Below the pieces are notes generated by a model. The model was given only the letters and a program-made list of their open reading frames with translations. It was not told the DNA's origin and made no database searches. A DNA stretch of 64,000 nt from DASPUH01 sp964518505 (GTDB lineage: Bacteria > Chloroflexota > Limnocylindria > Limnocylindrales > CSP1-4). The translations under genes were made by a program, and so were the position numbers. The DNA lies in the NCBI GenBank assembly GCA_964518505.1, contig CAZFGT010000003.1, forward strand, positions 1 through 64,000. The letters run 5' to 3'. This document shows, piece by piece, positions 13,225-22,797 of this stretch. Position 1 is the first letter of the stretch; the number at the start of each line of letters is the position of its first letter.

Positions 13225-14487
13225 TCAGCGCGACCAGGCGGGCGGGCTCGTCCAGACCGTGGCGACGTAGACGTCGGGCGCCCCCCGGTCGCCGACGGCA
13301 TAGAGTTTGGACCCCGAAGACGTCACGCCCGTCAGTTCGCCGTCGGCGAACTCGACGCCGGCCGGCTGCTGCGTCCAGGTGAGGCCGTCGGCGGAGGTCC
13401 AGGCCACCGCGGCGCCGTACTGGATGCCTTCGGTCGCCGTGCCCACCACGACGGCGCCGGGGCCGCCGGCCAGCGCCGCGTACATGCGCACCTGGAGGCC
13501 CACCGAGCCGTGGTACGCGGTGGCCGTGCCCCGCTTCCAGGCGGTGCCGTCCTGCGATGTCCAGACGATCGCCTGGTCGCCGGCCAGGTCCTCCCCGGCG
13601 GCGACGAGGCCCATCCGGGGGACGCTCGTGATGGTGCGCATGCGCGCGTCATCGAAGAGCGGGTTCGCCGGCTCGCGCGTCCAATGCAGCCCATCGGCCG
13701 ACGTCCAGACGACCGCCGGGCCCGGCGCGTCGGCCGGCCCCGAGATGCCCACCGCCACGAGCCCGGGCCCACCGCTGGTGACCGCCGTCGGTCGGGCGTC
13801 GGCGAAGGCGTCGCTGTCGGGGGCGCGCTGCCAGGTCAAGCCGTCGAGCGAGACCCAGAAGGCGGCCCTGGCCGTGCCGAATTCGGTGCCCTCGTAGCCG
13901 GCCACGACGAAGCCACCGCTCCAGTGGGCCACCGCGGTCAGGCGCAGGGGACTCGCGGCGAACGCGTCACTGGAGGTGGTCTGCTGCCAGGTGACGCCGT
14001 CCGTGGAGCTCCAGGCGGTGCCGCCCTGGCCGTTGAGGCCCACGGCGACGTAGCGCGTGGCATCGGCCGCGATCGCCTGGAGGACAGAGTTCTCGGCCAG
14101 CTGCCCGTCGAGCGACCAGGTGCTGCCGTCGGCCGAGTGCCACGCCTCGCCGTGGAAGCCCTGGAAGATCCAGCCGACCGCGACGAGCCCACCCGGCCCG
14201 CTGGCGATGCCGGTCATCGTCGTGTCCACGGCCGGGTGGCACGGCGCACACATCGAGACCGGGTTCCCATAGGCGTCGACGTGGACGCTCATGAATCCGA
14301 ACGGCTGCTCGATGGCATCGGGCTGGATGCGCGTCCAGACGTTCGGGTCGGCCGGGACCTGCGGGGTGGCGTGTATGGCGCTGCCGGCCGGCGAGGCGGA
14401 AGGGGCGGCCGGGGCCGCCCCCTGGCAGGCGGCGAGGGCCAGCACGGCCGCCATGGCGGCGATGGCGCGGCGTCGCCGGATCACCAT
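13225..14487 (-). CDS. Lipoprotein with six W-x-S-x-DG-x2-W repeats (BNR/sialidase-type propeller)
   Basis: Exported lipoprotein: a basic N-terminus, hydrophobic core and lipobox LALAAC near residue 20, then a Ser/Pro/Ala spacer. The body is a tandem array of about six 50-residue units, each with a W-x-S-x-DG-x2-W core (variants WHSADGSTW, WSSTDGVTW, WTSADGLHW, WTSQDGTAW, WTSADGLTW). This is the Asp-box-like signature of sialidase/BNR propellers. None of the sialidase catalytic arginines can be assigned, so a binding or scaffolding role outside the membrane is more likely than an enzyme. The start is fixed by a leaderless-type promoter. The six units would close a six-bladed propeller. Confidence 0.7.
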   Translation of the reverse strand: MVIRRRRAIAAMAAVLALAACQGAAPAAPSASPAGSAIHATPQVPADPNVWTRIQPDAIEQPFGFMSVHVDAYGNPVSMCAPCHPAVDTTMTGIASGPGGLVAVGWIFQGFHGEAWHSADGSTWSLDGQLAENSVLQAIAADATRYVAVGLNGQGGTAWSSTDGVTWQQTTSSDAFAASPLRLTAVAHWSGGFVVAGYEGTEFGTARAAFWVSLDGLTWQRAPDSDAFADARPTAVTSGGPGLVAVGISGPADAPGPAVVWTSADGLHWTREPANPLFDDARMRTITSVPRMGLVAAGEDLAGDQAIVWTSQDGTAWKRGTATAYHGSVGLQVRMYAALAGGPGAVVVGTATEGIQYGAAVAWTSADGLTWTQQPAGVEFADGELTGVTSSGSKLYAVGDRGAPDVYVATVWTSPPAWSR

Positions 14488-14493
14488 GCGGGC

Positions 14494-14523
14494 AGGCTAG
14501 CTACGCTCCTTGTCATCTGTCAA
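14494..14523 (-). promoter_or_regulatory. Promoter: TTGACA -18- TAGCCT, leaderless
   Basis: On the minus strand a consensus -35 TTGACA (14523-14518) is separated by 18 bp from TAGCCT (14499-14494), which ends 6 bases before the ATG at 14487. This is the clearest leaderless promoter of the window because both hexamers are present. Confidence 0.7.
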
Positions 14524-14550
14524 GGCATGTTGTGGTCATTACTTGCCACC

Positions 14551-15360
14551 TCAGGAGCCACCCCCGGCCCCCGTCGCGAGGTCGATGCGCAACCAGCGCA
14601 GGACGCTGGCGTCGTCGGACGCGAAGCGGAAGGCGATGGCATACCAGCCGGCGCGCCAGGCCGCCTCGCCCGACGACGCGGGCGGGGACGGCGAGCCCGT
14701 CGCCCTGGAGGCTTGCGTGGTCGCAGAGGCGGTCGCGGCCGGGCCACCGACGGACGGCGGCCCGTAGAGCAGTGCCGGGTCCTGGCCGTTGAGGGCGTCG
14801 GGGAGGAGCTGCGGCGGCCCGAGGTCGGTGGCCGTGGCGACCCCCGCGACGAGGGTGATCGATCGGACGTCCACCAGCGTGGCCCCGGATTCGCTGCCCG
14901 CCGTGGGCGCTTCGGACACGGGCGAGGCACCGGTGCCGGGGCGGGCGGCACAGACCCCGAGGCCGACCACGTGGCTGGAGAAGATGGTGAGGGGCACGAG
15001 TCGAGGGTCGAGCGGGCCGGTGGCGGCGAGGCCGGGCACGGCGATCCAGCTGCGGACTTCACGGTCGGCCGAGCGTTCGACGGTCAGCACCTGCTCGGCC
15101 TCGCCGGCCAGGCAGGCCATCGCGTTCGGATCGCCGGCCGGCGTGGTCGGGCTGACCGAGGCGATCCCGGGGCTACCGGTCGGGGTGGCCCGCAGCGGGA
15201 TGGCACTGCCATTCGCGCCCGGCCCGGCCTGGCCCAGCGACCACGGCTTGACCACGGCCAGCGCCAGGGCGACCACGATGGCGGCCGCGAGGATGGATGC
15301 CCGGCGGCGCGGCTCGGCGGCCCCTGAGGCGACGGGTGCGGTATGCGGTCCCTGGTCCAT
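14551..15360 (-). CDS. Membrane-anchored extracytoplasmic protein of unknown function
   Basis: No family recognised. The 269-residue product has a 20-residue charged N-terminus, one hydrophobic segment (about 24-42: ILAAAIVVALALAVVKP) and an exported domain rich in Ala, Gly, Ser and Thr, with two cysteines (ACLAG and GVCAARP) that could pair outside the cell. A low-complexity ATASATTQASRATGSPSPPAS-like segment sits before the C-terminal block. It lies between livF (54 bases upstream on the same strand) and a promoter for the next gene, so it may be the last gene of the liv operon; no functional link is evident. Confidence 0.55.
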   Translation of the reverse strand: MDQGPHTAPVASGAAEPRRRASILAAAIVVALALAVVKPWSLGQAGPGANGSAIPLRATPTGSPGIASVSPTTPAGDPNAMACLAGEAEQVLTVERSADREVRSWIAVPGLAATGPLDPRLVPLTIFSSHVVGLGVCAARPGTGASPVSEAPTAGSESGATLVDVRSITLVAGVATATDLGPPQLLPDALNGQDPALLYGPPSVGGPAATASATTQASRATGSPSPPASSGEAAWRAGWYAIAFRFASDDASVLRWLRIDLATGAGGGS

Positions 15361-15414
15361 CGGCCGGCCCTCGAGGTGAGGTGCGTCCCGGTCGCCGCCC
15401 GGCGGCGGCTCTGG

Positions 15415-16167
15415 TCAGATCTCGCCCAGGTACGCTCGGCGGACGTCCTGGTTGGCGGCCAGCGCCGCGGCCGTGTCGGCCAGGATGACGCGACCCGTCT
15501 GCAGCACGTATCCGCGATGGGCGACATGCAGGGCCTGCAGCGCGTTCTGCTCCACCAGCAGGATCGTGGTGCCGCGTGAGTTGATCTCCTGGATGATGGA
15601 GAAGATCTCCTGCACCAGGATGGGGGCGAGGCCCAGCGAGGGCTCGTCGAGGAGCAGGACGGAGGGCTTGCTCATCAGGGCGCGCCCCACGGCCAGCATC
15701 TGCTGCTCACCGCCGGAGAGGGAGCCGCCGCGCTGGCTCGACCGCTCGCGGAGACGCGGGAACAGGGTGTAGACGTGCTCGATGCCCTCCTGGGCCTCGG
15801 CGTGGGGCCGCGTGAAGGCCCCCATCTGGAGGTTCTCCAGGACGGTCAGGCGGGAGAAGATGCGCCGCCCCTCGGGAGCGTGTCCGATGCCGGCCCTGAC
15901 CAGCTCGTGGGCGGGTCGCTGCGTGATGTCCTTGCCGTCGAGCAGGACCTTGCCCTCGCGCGCGTGGAGCAGCCCGGAGATGGTCTTGAGGATGGTCGTC
16001 TTGCCGGCGCCGTTGGCCCCGATGAGGGTCACGATCTCGCCCCGGCGGACATCGAGCGACACGCCCTGCAGGGCGTGGATGCGGCCGTAGTACGTATGGA
16101 TCTTCTGCAGCTCCAGAACGATCTCGGCCTGGGCAGGGGCGGCAGGGGTCGGCTCGGCGAGCGTCAT
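15415..16167 (-). CDS. livF: Branched-chain amino-acid ABC transporter ATPase LivF
   Basis: Cytoplasmic ATPase of a HAAT-family importer. Walker A GANGAGKT (about 54-61), signature LSGGEQQ (about 150-156), Walker B LLLDEPSLGL, and an H-loop replaced in the LivF manner by LVEQN. Length of 250 with a short Pro/Ala N-terminal extension. The start codon overlaps the livG stop. Partner of the atypical LivG next door. Confidence 0.93.
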   Translation of the reverse strand: MTLAEPTPAAPAQAEIVLELQKIHTYYGRIHALQGVSLDVRRGEIVTLIGANGAGKTTILKTISGLLHAREGKVLLDGKDITQRPAHELVRAGIGHAPEGRRIFSRLTVLENLQMGAFTRPHAEAQEGIEHVYTLFPRLRERSSQRGGSLSGGEQQMLAVGRALMSKPSVLLLDEPSLGLAPILVQEIFSIIQEINSRGTTILLVEQNALQALHVAHRGYVLQTGRVILADTAAALAANQDVRRAYLGEI

Positions 16168-17182
16168 TCGGGCGGCTTCCCCAGGTACGCCTCGATGACC
16201 TTCGCGTTGGTCCGGATCTCGGCCGGGGTGCCCTCGGCGATGCGCTCGCCGTGGTCGAGCACGCAGATGCGGTCGCTGATGCCCATCACGACCCGCATGT
16301 CGTGCTCGATGAGGAGGACGGAGAGGCCCAGCTCGGTCCGCAGGTGGTTGATGAGCGTCATCATGTCGGCCGTCTCGCGGGGGTTCATGCCGGCCGTGGG
16401 TTCGTCAAGCAGGAGCAACGTCGGGTCGCTGCCCAGCGCGCGCGCGACTTCGAGCCGGCGCTGGTCGCCGTACGGCATGTTGCGGGCCACGACGTCGCCA
16501 CTGCCCTTGAGGCCCACGAGGGCCAGCAACTCCTCCGCCCGGGCCGCCGCGCGGACCTCTTCCGCCCGGGCGCGCGGCGTGCTCAGGAGCGCATCCAGCG
16601 CGTTGGCGTGGAGCTTGCTGTGCATGCCCACGAGGACGTTCTCGAGGGCCGTCATGTTGGCGAACAGGCGGATGTTCTGGAAGGTCCGGCCGATACCTGC
16701 GTGGACCATCTCGTTGGGCTTCGCGCTGCGGAAGATACCGGCCCGTTTGAGCAGTCGCACATACCGCGACGGCCGGACGATGGCGGCCAGGAACATGGCG
16801 GCCAGGGTGAAGAGCGCGATGGCCCCGCCCAGGGCGGCCACCGCGGCCGTGCCCGTGATGGCGAAGAGCAGCGCCGTGAGCGCGCCCACGACCACGGCCG
16901 GGGTGAACCACACGACCGGCTCCAGCCAGGCCCGCAGCGGGCGGCCGATGAGCCGCTGGCCGCCGATCCGGACATGCCCGGAGGTGGGATCGAGAATGCC
17001 CACGATGACGTTGAAGAAGGTCGTCTTGCCGGCGCCGTTGGGGCCGATGAGGCTGACGATGGAGCCCCGCACGATCTCCAGGTCCACCTCGCGGACGGCC
17101 ACCAGGCCGCCGAAGCGCTTGGTGACCTTCTGCGCCTGCAGGATGTAGTCGGGGGCCGCGGTGGCGCTGGCCGTGTCGGTCA

Positions 17183-17183
<1 letters not shown>
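16164..17183 (-). CDS. livG: Branched-chain amino-acid ABC transporter ATPase LivG with a hydrophobic hairpin insert
   Basis: ATPase partner of LivF. Walker A GPNGAGKT at residues 47-54, Q-loop in RTFQNIRLF (about 166-174), signature YGDQRRLEVA, Walker B LLLLDEPTAGMNP and the LivG C-terminal EAYLG are all present. The protein has 339 residues instead of about 255. The excess is one block (about 81-158) between the Walker A half and the Q-loop, containing two strongly hydrophobic stretches (about 91-112 and 114-136) followed by a basic segment. It is in frame and bounded by normal LivG sequence, so it is not a frameshift. The ATG at 17183 overlaps the livM stop; the frame stays open far upstream but that is antisense-type noise. 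Confidence 0.92.
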
Positions 17184-18297
<1,114 letters not shown>

Positions 18298-18301
<4 letters not shown>

Positions 18302-19287
18302 GCCCGTTCTCCGAGGGCCTGGCCCAGGATGCCACTGGGGCGGAAGACGAGGACAAGGATGAGGACCGTGAACACGGCCACCTCGGACCAGCGGGCCAGG
18401 CCGATCTGGGCCGCGAAGACCTCGATGAAGGCGATGACGAAGCCGCCGATGGCCGCACCCGTCGTATTACCGATGCCCCCCAGGACAGCGGCCGTGAAGG
18501 CCTTGAGGCCGGCGAAGAAGCCCAGGTTGTACTGGATGCTGCCGAAGTAGAGCCCCTGGATGACACCGGCCGAGCCGGCCAGGGCGGCGGCGATGAAGAA
18601 CGTGATGGCGATGGTCTGGTTGATGTCCACGCCCATCAGCTCGGCCGCCTCGCGGTCCTGCGCCGTCGAGCGCATGGCCCGACCCAGGCGGGTGCGGCTG
18701 ACGAAGAGTTGCAGGGCCACCATCAGGACCAGGGCGACGACGACCATGAAGATGTTGAGGACGCCGATGCTGCCGCCGAGGATGTCCAGCTTGGTGCGCG
18801 GGAAGATCTGGGGCACGCCGATCGGTGAGGTCGAGAAGATGGCCTGGATGATGTTCTGCAGGATGAACGACACGCCGATGGCCGTGATCAGCGGCGCCAG
18901 GCGCGGAGCGTGGCGCAGCGGCCGGTAGGCGAAGCGCTCGATGACCACGCCGATCATGCCCATCACCACCATCGTCACGAACACCACGATGGCCAGGACC
19001 ACGATCAGCTCGAGGGGATCGTCGATGGCCTTGTCGGCCAGGCCCAGCGGCACGCTGATGATCCACATGGAGAGGAAGGCGCTGACCATGAAGACGTCGC
19101 CGTGGGCGAAGTTGATGAGCTCGATGATCCCGTAGACCATCGTGTAGCCCAGGGCCACCAGCGCGTAGATGGCGCCGAGGGTCAGGAAGTTCTGGAACTG
19201 CTGGATGCCCAGGACCACGAAGGCGAAGACCAGCGCGGCGACGACGACCACGGCGGGCCGCAGGACGCGCATCGGGTCTTGTCTCAT
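18298..19287 (-). CDS. livH: Branched-chain amino-acid ABC transporter permease LivH
   Basis: Second permease of the importer. LivH marks are GYTMVYGIIELINFAHGDVFM in the first third and a cytoplasmic loop GRAMRSTAQDREAAELMG at about 200. Start is uncertain: ATG 19287 (preceded closely by GAGGG) is preferred; ATG 19272 and TTG 19308 are in frame. A strong hairpin separates it from livK, which would lower permease expression relative to the binding protein. Confidence 0.9.
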
Positions 19288-19321
19288 GGCCCTCGCACCG
19301 CTAGACAAGGGACGGGTTACA

Positions 19322-19356
19322 AACAGGCCGGGGAGCTTGGGGCTCCCCGGCCTGTT
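19322..19356 (-). terminator. Perfect 15-bp stem-loop between livK and livH (attenuator-type terminator)
   Basis: AACAGGCCGGGGAGC (19322-19336) and its exact complement (19342-19356) enclose a 5-base loop. Read on the minus strand the stem ends in TTT but then runs into GTAACC, so the U-tract is weak. Position 12 bases after the livK stop fits a partial terminator or a 3'-end stabiliser that keeps binding protein more abundant than the permeases. Confidence 0.7.
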
Positions 19357-19368
19357 CCTGATCGCGTG

Positions 19369-20652
19369 TTACGCGTTCGGGTCCGTGAACGCTTGCTGCT
19401 TCACGTAGACCCAGTCGCCCTTGCCGCCGGCAAGAGTCAGGTCGGTCTTGTAGAAGGACATGTACGGGGTCGTGATGTCGCCGTTCTTGTCGAAGCTGAT
19501 CGACCCGACGACGGTGTCGAACTTGTTGCCTGCAGCCGTCGCCTGGGCGCGGACCGCCTCACGCATGGCTGCCGGATCGGTGGTCCCGGCCGCCACGGCG
19601 GCCTTGATGCCGGCGATGATCACCTGGGCGCAGGCGTAGGCGGCGGCGCTGTACGCGCCGGGGGCCTTGCCGAACTCCGCGGTGTAGTCGGCCACGAACG
19701 TCGAGCCGCTGGGCAGGTCGTGGATGCCCGCCACGGTGCCGAAGACGTCATGAGCGGCCGAGCCGGCGACCGTGATCGTCGCGCCCGTGGTGCCGCCGGG
19801 GCCGAGGTCGGCCACGCCGTCAGGACCCATGAAGGGGATGGTCTCGAAGCCCGCGACCGTGCGGCCCTGCTTGAGCGCGAGGCCCATGCCGGTCGGGGTC
19901 GTGCCGGCGAGGTAGACGGCATCGGGCTTGGCGGCCGCGGCGGCCGTGAAGAGCGGGGTGTAGTCAGTCGTTGACTTGGGGGCGCTGTCACGCTTGGTGA
20001 CCGTGCCGCCGTCCTTCTTGAACTCGGCGGCGAACGAGTCGCCGACGCCGACGCCGAAGGTCTCGGTGTCGTCAAGGATGTAGACGGACTTGGCCTTCAG
20101 GTCGTTGTAGACATAGTCGGCGCCCGCGGGGCCCTGGATGCTGTCCGGGGCAGCGGTGCGGATGTAGTTGATCTTGCTCGGGTTGGTCGGCCGGTACTGG
20201 GCCGAGTCCGGCGGGTAGGTCAGGCCGGTGTTGGTGTTGGCGGGGCTGCACTGCAGCAGGCCGCCGGCGTTGCTGATCGGGATCTCCGCCTGCGCCACGC
20301 TCGAGTTGAACGGTCCGACGACGCCCATGACGGTCGTGTCGGCGACGAGCGTGTGCATGTTGGTGGCGCCCTGCTGCGGGTCATGCGCACCGTTCACGGC
20401 ATCGTCCTGGACGTTGATGTCCAGGGTGTAGCCCGGGATCTCGCTCTTGGCGTTCGACTGCTTGATGGCGAGCTTGACGCCGTTGGCGGTCGGCTCACCG
20501 TTGGCGGTCTCAGCGCCGCTCATCGGCAACTCGGTGCCGATCTTGATGGTCTTGCCACCTCCACCCGACGCGCTGCCGTTGCTGGAGCAGGCGCCGACCA
20601 CGAGCACGGTCGTGACCGCCAGCGCGCCGAATTTGGCGAGCCTCATATCCAC
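19369..20652 (-). CDS. livK: Branched-chain amino-acid ABC transporter substrate-binding lipoprotein LivK
   Basis: Extracytoplasmic periplasmic-binding-protein fold type I receptor. Signal peptide with lipobox VVGAC (Cys near residue 22), a Gly/Ser linker, then the two-lobed Leu/Ile/Val-binding domain beginning KIGTELPMSGAET. Length of 427 is typical. An AGGAGG ribosome-binding site lies 4 bases before GTG 20652 and 10 before ATG 20646; either could be the start. First gene of livK-H-M-G-F. Substrate specificity cannot be read from the sequence; peptide, amide or amino-acid ligands are all known for the family. Confidence 0.92.
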   Translation of the reverse strand: MDMRLAKFGALAVTTVLVVGACSSNGSASGGGGKTIKIGTELPMSGAETANGEPTANGVKLAIKQSNAKSEIPGYTLDINVQDDAVNGAHDPQQGATNMHTLVADTTVMGVVGPFNSSVAQAEIPISNAGGLLQCSPANTNTGLTYPPDSAQYRPTNPSKINYIRTAAPDSIQGPAGADYVYNDLKAKSVYILDDTETFGVGVGDSFAAEFKKDGGTVTKRDSAPKSTTDYTPLFTAAAAAKPDAVYLAGTTPTGMGLALKQGRTVAGFETIPFMGPDGVADLGPGGTTGATITVAGSAAHDVFGTVAGIHDLPSGSTFVADYTAEFGKAPGAYSAAAYACAQVIIAGIKAAVAAGTTDPAAMREAVRAQATAAGNKFDTVVGSISFDKNGDITTPYMSFYKTDLTLAGGKGDWVYVKQQAFTDPNA

Positions 20653-20851
20653 GGTTCCTCCTCATTCCCCGCCCGCCTTGCTGACGGGCGCTGCCGGTCC
20701 GACCACCCGTCCCCTTGGCCAGAGCCGTCTCGCGCTCGGCGGCCGACACCATCGGCCCGTCCTCCCCCATCGGGACCCGGGCTCCGGGTGTCGCGCAGCC
20801 GCCATCCGCGGGCCGGCTCCGGCGGCGAACGTGGGTTGCCGTCAAAGCTGG
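20653..20851 (-). other. About 200-nt leader of livK, structured, no known riboswitch recognised
   Basis: Between the predicted livK transcription start (about 20851) and its start codon. On the minus strand I see short hairpins: ACCCGG-AG-CCCGGGT near 20769-20783, and GCCCG/CGGGC near 20671-20689 just before the ribosome-binding site. No conserved core of the common riboswitches could be matched by eye. A long leader is unusual in a window where most promoters are leaderless. Confidence 0.4.
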
Positions 20852-20857
20852 TGCGTA

Positions 20858-20885
20858 ATGATAGGGGCCGAAAGCGCGAATGCAA
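20858..20885 (-). promoter_or_regulatory. livK: livK promoter: TTGCAT -16- TATCAT
   Basis: On the minus strand TTGCAT (20885-20880) and TATCAT (20863-20858) are 16 bp apart, a plausible sigma-70 type promoter placing the start near 20851. It lies between folK and livK in an otherwise GC-rich region. Confidence 0.5.
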
Positions 20886-20916
20886 GCCTCCTCCGGACCG
20901 ACCTCCGGAGCACGAT

Positions 20917-21513
20917 TCAGGCGTCCGCGACCCACGCCCGGGCGGCAGGATCCCACCTTGCGACAGGCCGTGCGGCCCCCGGACCTTCGATGGCCGCTCG
21001 CTCGGCAAGAGCGTGCGCCACGGTCACGTGCCAGCCCGGTGGGACCAGACCCGGGGCGAGGTCGGCCAGCGGTGCCAGCACGAAGGCGCGCTCCGGCGCC
21101 GACGCGTGGGGCACGTCCAGCCACTGCACGCCGGTGCGGGCCGGGTCGGCGCTGCGCGCGGCCTTCGCCCGAGGGACGTGGATCCGCTGGCGGCCGAACA
21201 CCAGGAGGTCCAGGTCCAGCGCGCGGGGTCCCCAGCGCACGCCGGGGACGCGGCCCAGCGCCCGCTCCAGGCCTTTGAGGGCCACCACGAGCGCCAGGGC
21301 ACCCGCCGCGGGGGTCGCGCCGCGCGGCACGTCCAGGACCGCGACCGCGTTGTGGAAGGCGGGCTGATCGGTGACCCCGACCGGGGCGGTCACGTACAGC
21401 CGGGACACCCCTCGGAGACGTACCCCGGGCAGGGCGCCCAAGGCCCGCACGGCAAGCGTCAGCGTGGCGGCAGCGTCACCCAGATTCGCCCCCAGGCCGA
21501 TGTACGCCCGCAC
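20917..21513 (-). CDS. folK: 6-hydroxymethyl-7,8-dihydropterin pyrophosphokinase FolK
   Basis: Transfers pyrophosphate from ATP to 6-hydroxymethyl-dihydropterin in folate synthesis. HPPK hallmarks: N-terminal AYIGLGANLGD, the FHNAVAVLD strand, GLERALGRVPGVRWGPRALDLDLLVFG (the R-x-R-x-x-DLDLL signature), and the PHA...RAFVLAPLADLAP block. I place the start at GTG 21513, which begins exactly at the family N-terminus; ATG 21576 would add 21 unrelated residues and would overlap the divergent gene. A tail of about 30 residues follows the domain. No other folate gene is adjacent. Confidence 0.88.
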   Translation of the reverse strand: MRAYIGLGANLGDAAATLTLAVRALGALPGVRLRGVSRLYVTAPVGVTDQPAFHNAVAVLDVPRGATPAAGALALVVALKGLERALGRVPGVRWGPRALDLDLLVFGRQRIHVPRAKAARSADPARTGVQWLDVPHASAPERAFVLAPLADLAPGLVPPGWHVTVAHALAERAAIEGPGAARPVARWDPAARAWVADA

Positions 21514-21544
21514 GGCGGCCGAACGGCTCAGCGTGACCTCCTCG

Positions 21545-21550
21545 TAGACT
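21545..21550 (+). promoter_or_regulatory. -10 element (TAGACT) for a leaderless mRNA
   Basis: TAGACT ends 6 bases before the GTG at 21557, inside the 43-bp gap between the divergent folK and the CofC-like gene. It supports GTG 21557 as the start. Confidence 0.55.
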
Positions 21551-21556
21551 CCGGCG

Positions 21557-22675
21557 GTGGGCGCCGCGACGGTCATCATCTTCCACCCCCGAACGGCCGC
21601 CACCGCCGGATCCCTCACCCACCTCCTGGCGAGCGCTCGCGACCGGCTCGTCGAACACCAGGTGGTGCGCTTCGAGCGTGCCGGAGCGGCTGAGGTGAGG
21701 GTCGTCCGCGAGCGTGCGGCGAGTTTCGGGGCCGCCCTCCGCAGCCTTGCCGCGGAGGTGACCTCGACCGCTGGCGACGCCGCCCCCGGCCTGGTCGTGC
21801 TTGGGGCCGGCGCGGTGCCCCTCCTGGGCCGGGCGAACGCCAGGCGCCTCGTCGCCGTGGCCGTCAGCGGGGAGCGGCGTGGCCTGACCAACAATCGCTA
21901 CTCCTCGGACGTCTGCGCGGTAGGCGACGCGCGCGTCCTCCGCGATCTGCCGTCGCTGCCCGGTGACAATGCCCTGCCGCGGTGGCTGAGCGAGCGCGCC
22001 GGCATCCCGGTGGCCCAGCTGCCGGGTCGCGACCGGCTGGCCCTGGACCTGGACACACCGCTCGACCTGGCCCTGCTGGCTCTTGCCCGGGGCACCCCGC
22101 CGGCCCTGCGCCGGCTCGCCTCCGCCGAGCACCTCGAGGTGCCGCGCCTGGCTGAGCTACGGGCGGTGCTCGGTGACCCCCGGCGCGAGCTGCTGGTGTT
22201 CGGGCGTGCCTCCTCCTTTGGCATGGCCCTCCTGGAGCGGCGGGCGCGCTGCCGCGTGCGGTTCCTGGCGGAGGAGCGCGGCCTGCGGGCGTCGAGCCCG
22301 CTCGCCCAGCAGCCCGTGCCGCATGACTCGGCCACTCGACCCCCGCGCGCGACGCTGGGCCGGCTGCTCGAGGCGCGTGGCGGCGCCGGGGCGCTGGCGG
22401 ACACCGTCGCCGAGCTCGCGGATGGGGCCATCCTGGACAGCCGCGTCCTGCTGGCCGACCGGCTCGGCCCCGACGAGGCCGGCTGGCCCTCTCCCGAAGA
22501 CCGGTTCGCGAGCGACCTCCTGCGTCCGGCGGCCGTCCGCGATCGGTGGCTCGGCGAGCTGACCGCCTCGGCCGCCGGGGCGGCCATCCCCATCCTGCTC
22601 GGCGGCCACACGCTCGTGGGGCCCGGGCTGGGCGTGCTGGCGGGAGCTCGCTTCGCGTCGGGCGACCCAGGCTGA
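21557..22675 (+). CDS. CofC-like nucleotidyltransferase-fold protein with an extra C-terminal domain
   Basis: I do not recognise a named family for the whole protein. The N-terminal ~185 residues have the outline of a GT-A/NTP-transferase fold of the CofC type: RGLTNNRYSSDV near 110-121, PGDNALPRW near 135-143, and a final LALDLDTPLDLALL block near 162-175 that mirrors the LDVDTPEDL ending of CofC proteins. The remaining ~190 residues contain a segment RRELLVFGRASSFGMALLERRARCRVRFLAEERG and a Gly-rich end, with no obvious relative. CofC makes the lactyl/enolpyruvyl-PP-guanosine precursor of coenzyme F420, but I would not assign that activity: the canonical N-terminal LKPLxxAKSRL signature is missing. 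Confidence 0.5.
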   Translation: MGAATVIIFHPRTAATAGSLTHLLASARDRLVEHQVVRFERAGAAEVRVVRERAASFGAALRSLAAEVTSTAGDAAPGLVVLGAGAVPLLGRANARRLVAVAVSGERRGLTNNRYSSDVCAVGDARVLRDLPSLPGDNALPRWLSERAGIPVAQLPGRDRLALDLDTPLDLALLALARGTPPALRRLASAEHLEVPRLAELRAVLGDPRRELLVFGRASSFGMALLERRARCRVRFLAEERGLRASSPLAQQPVPHDSATRPPRATLGRLLEARGGAGALADTVAELADGAILDSRVLLADRLGPDEAGWPSPEDRFASDLLRPAAVRDRWLGELTASAAGAAIPILLGGHTLVGPGLGVLAGARFASGDPG

Positions 22676-22702
22676 CCGGCCCGCGGTCGCAGCGGGCCAC
22701 GA

Positions 22703-22708
22703 TAGAAT
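22703..22708 (+). promoter_or_regulatory. -10 element (TAGAAT) of the nuo operon
   Basis: TAGAAT would start transcription near 22715 and give a leader of about 83 nt before nuoA. A -35 is not evident. No further promoter-like element stands out until the end of nuoN. Confidence 0.45.
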
Positions 22709-22797
22709 GCCGATGCGGGCAGAACGCCGGATCGACCGTGCCTTCGGTCGCCGACGCCCGGCCCCATGTGTCGACGTGACCGCAATCGCGAGGACTC

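Noticed and set aside
20653..20851. Known riboswitch (c-di-AMP, glycine, SAM or cobalamin type) in the livK leader
   Set aside because: Some G-rich runs resemble parts of these, but no complete conserved core is present; kept only as an unexplained leader.
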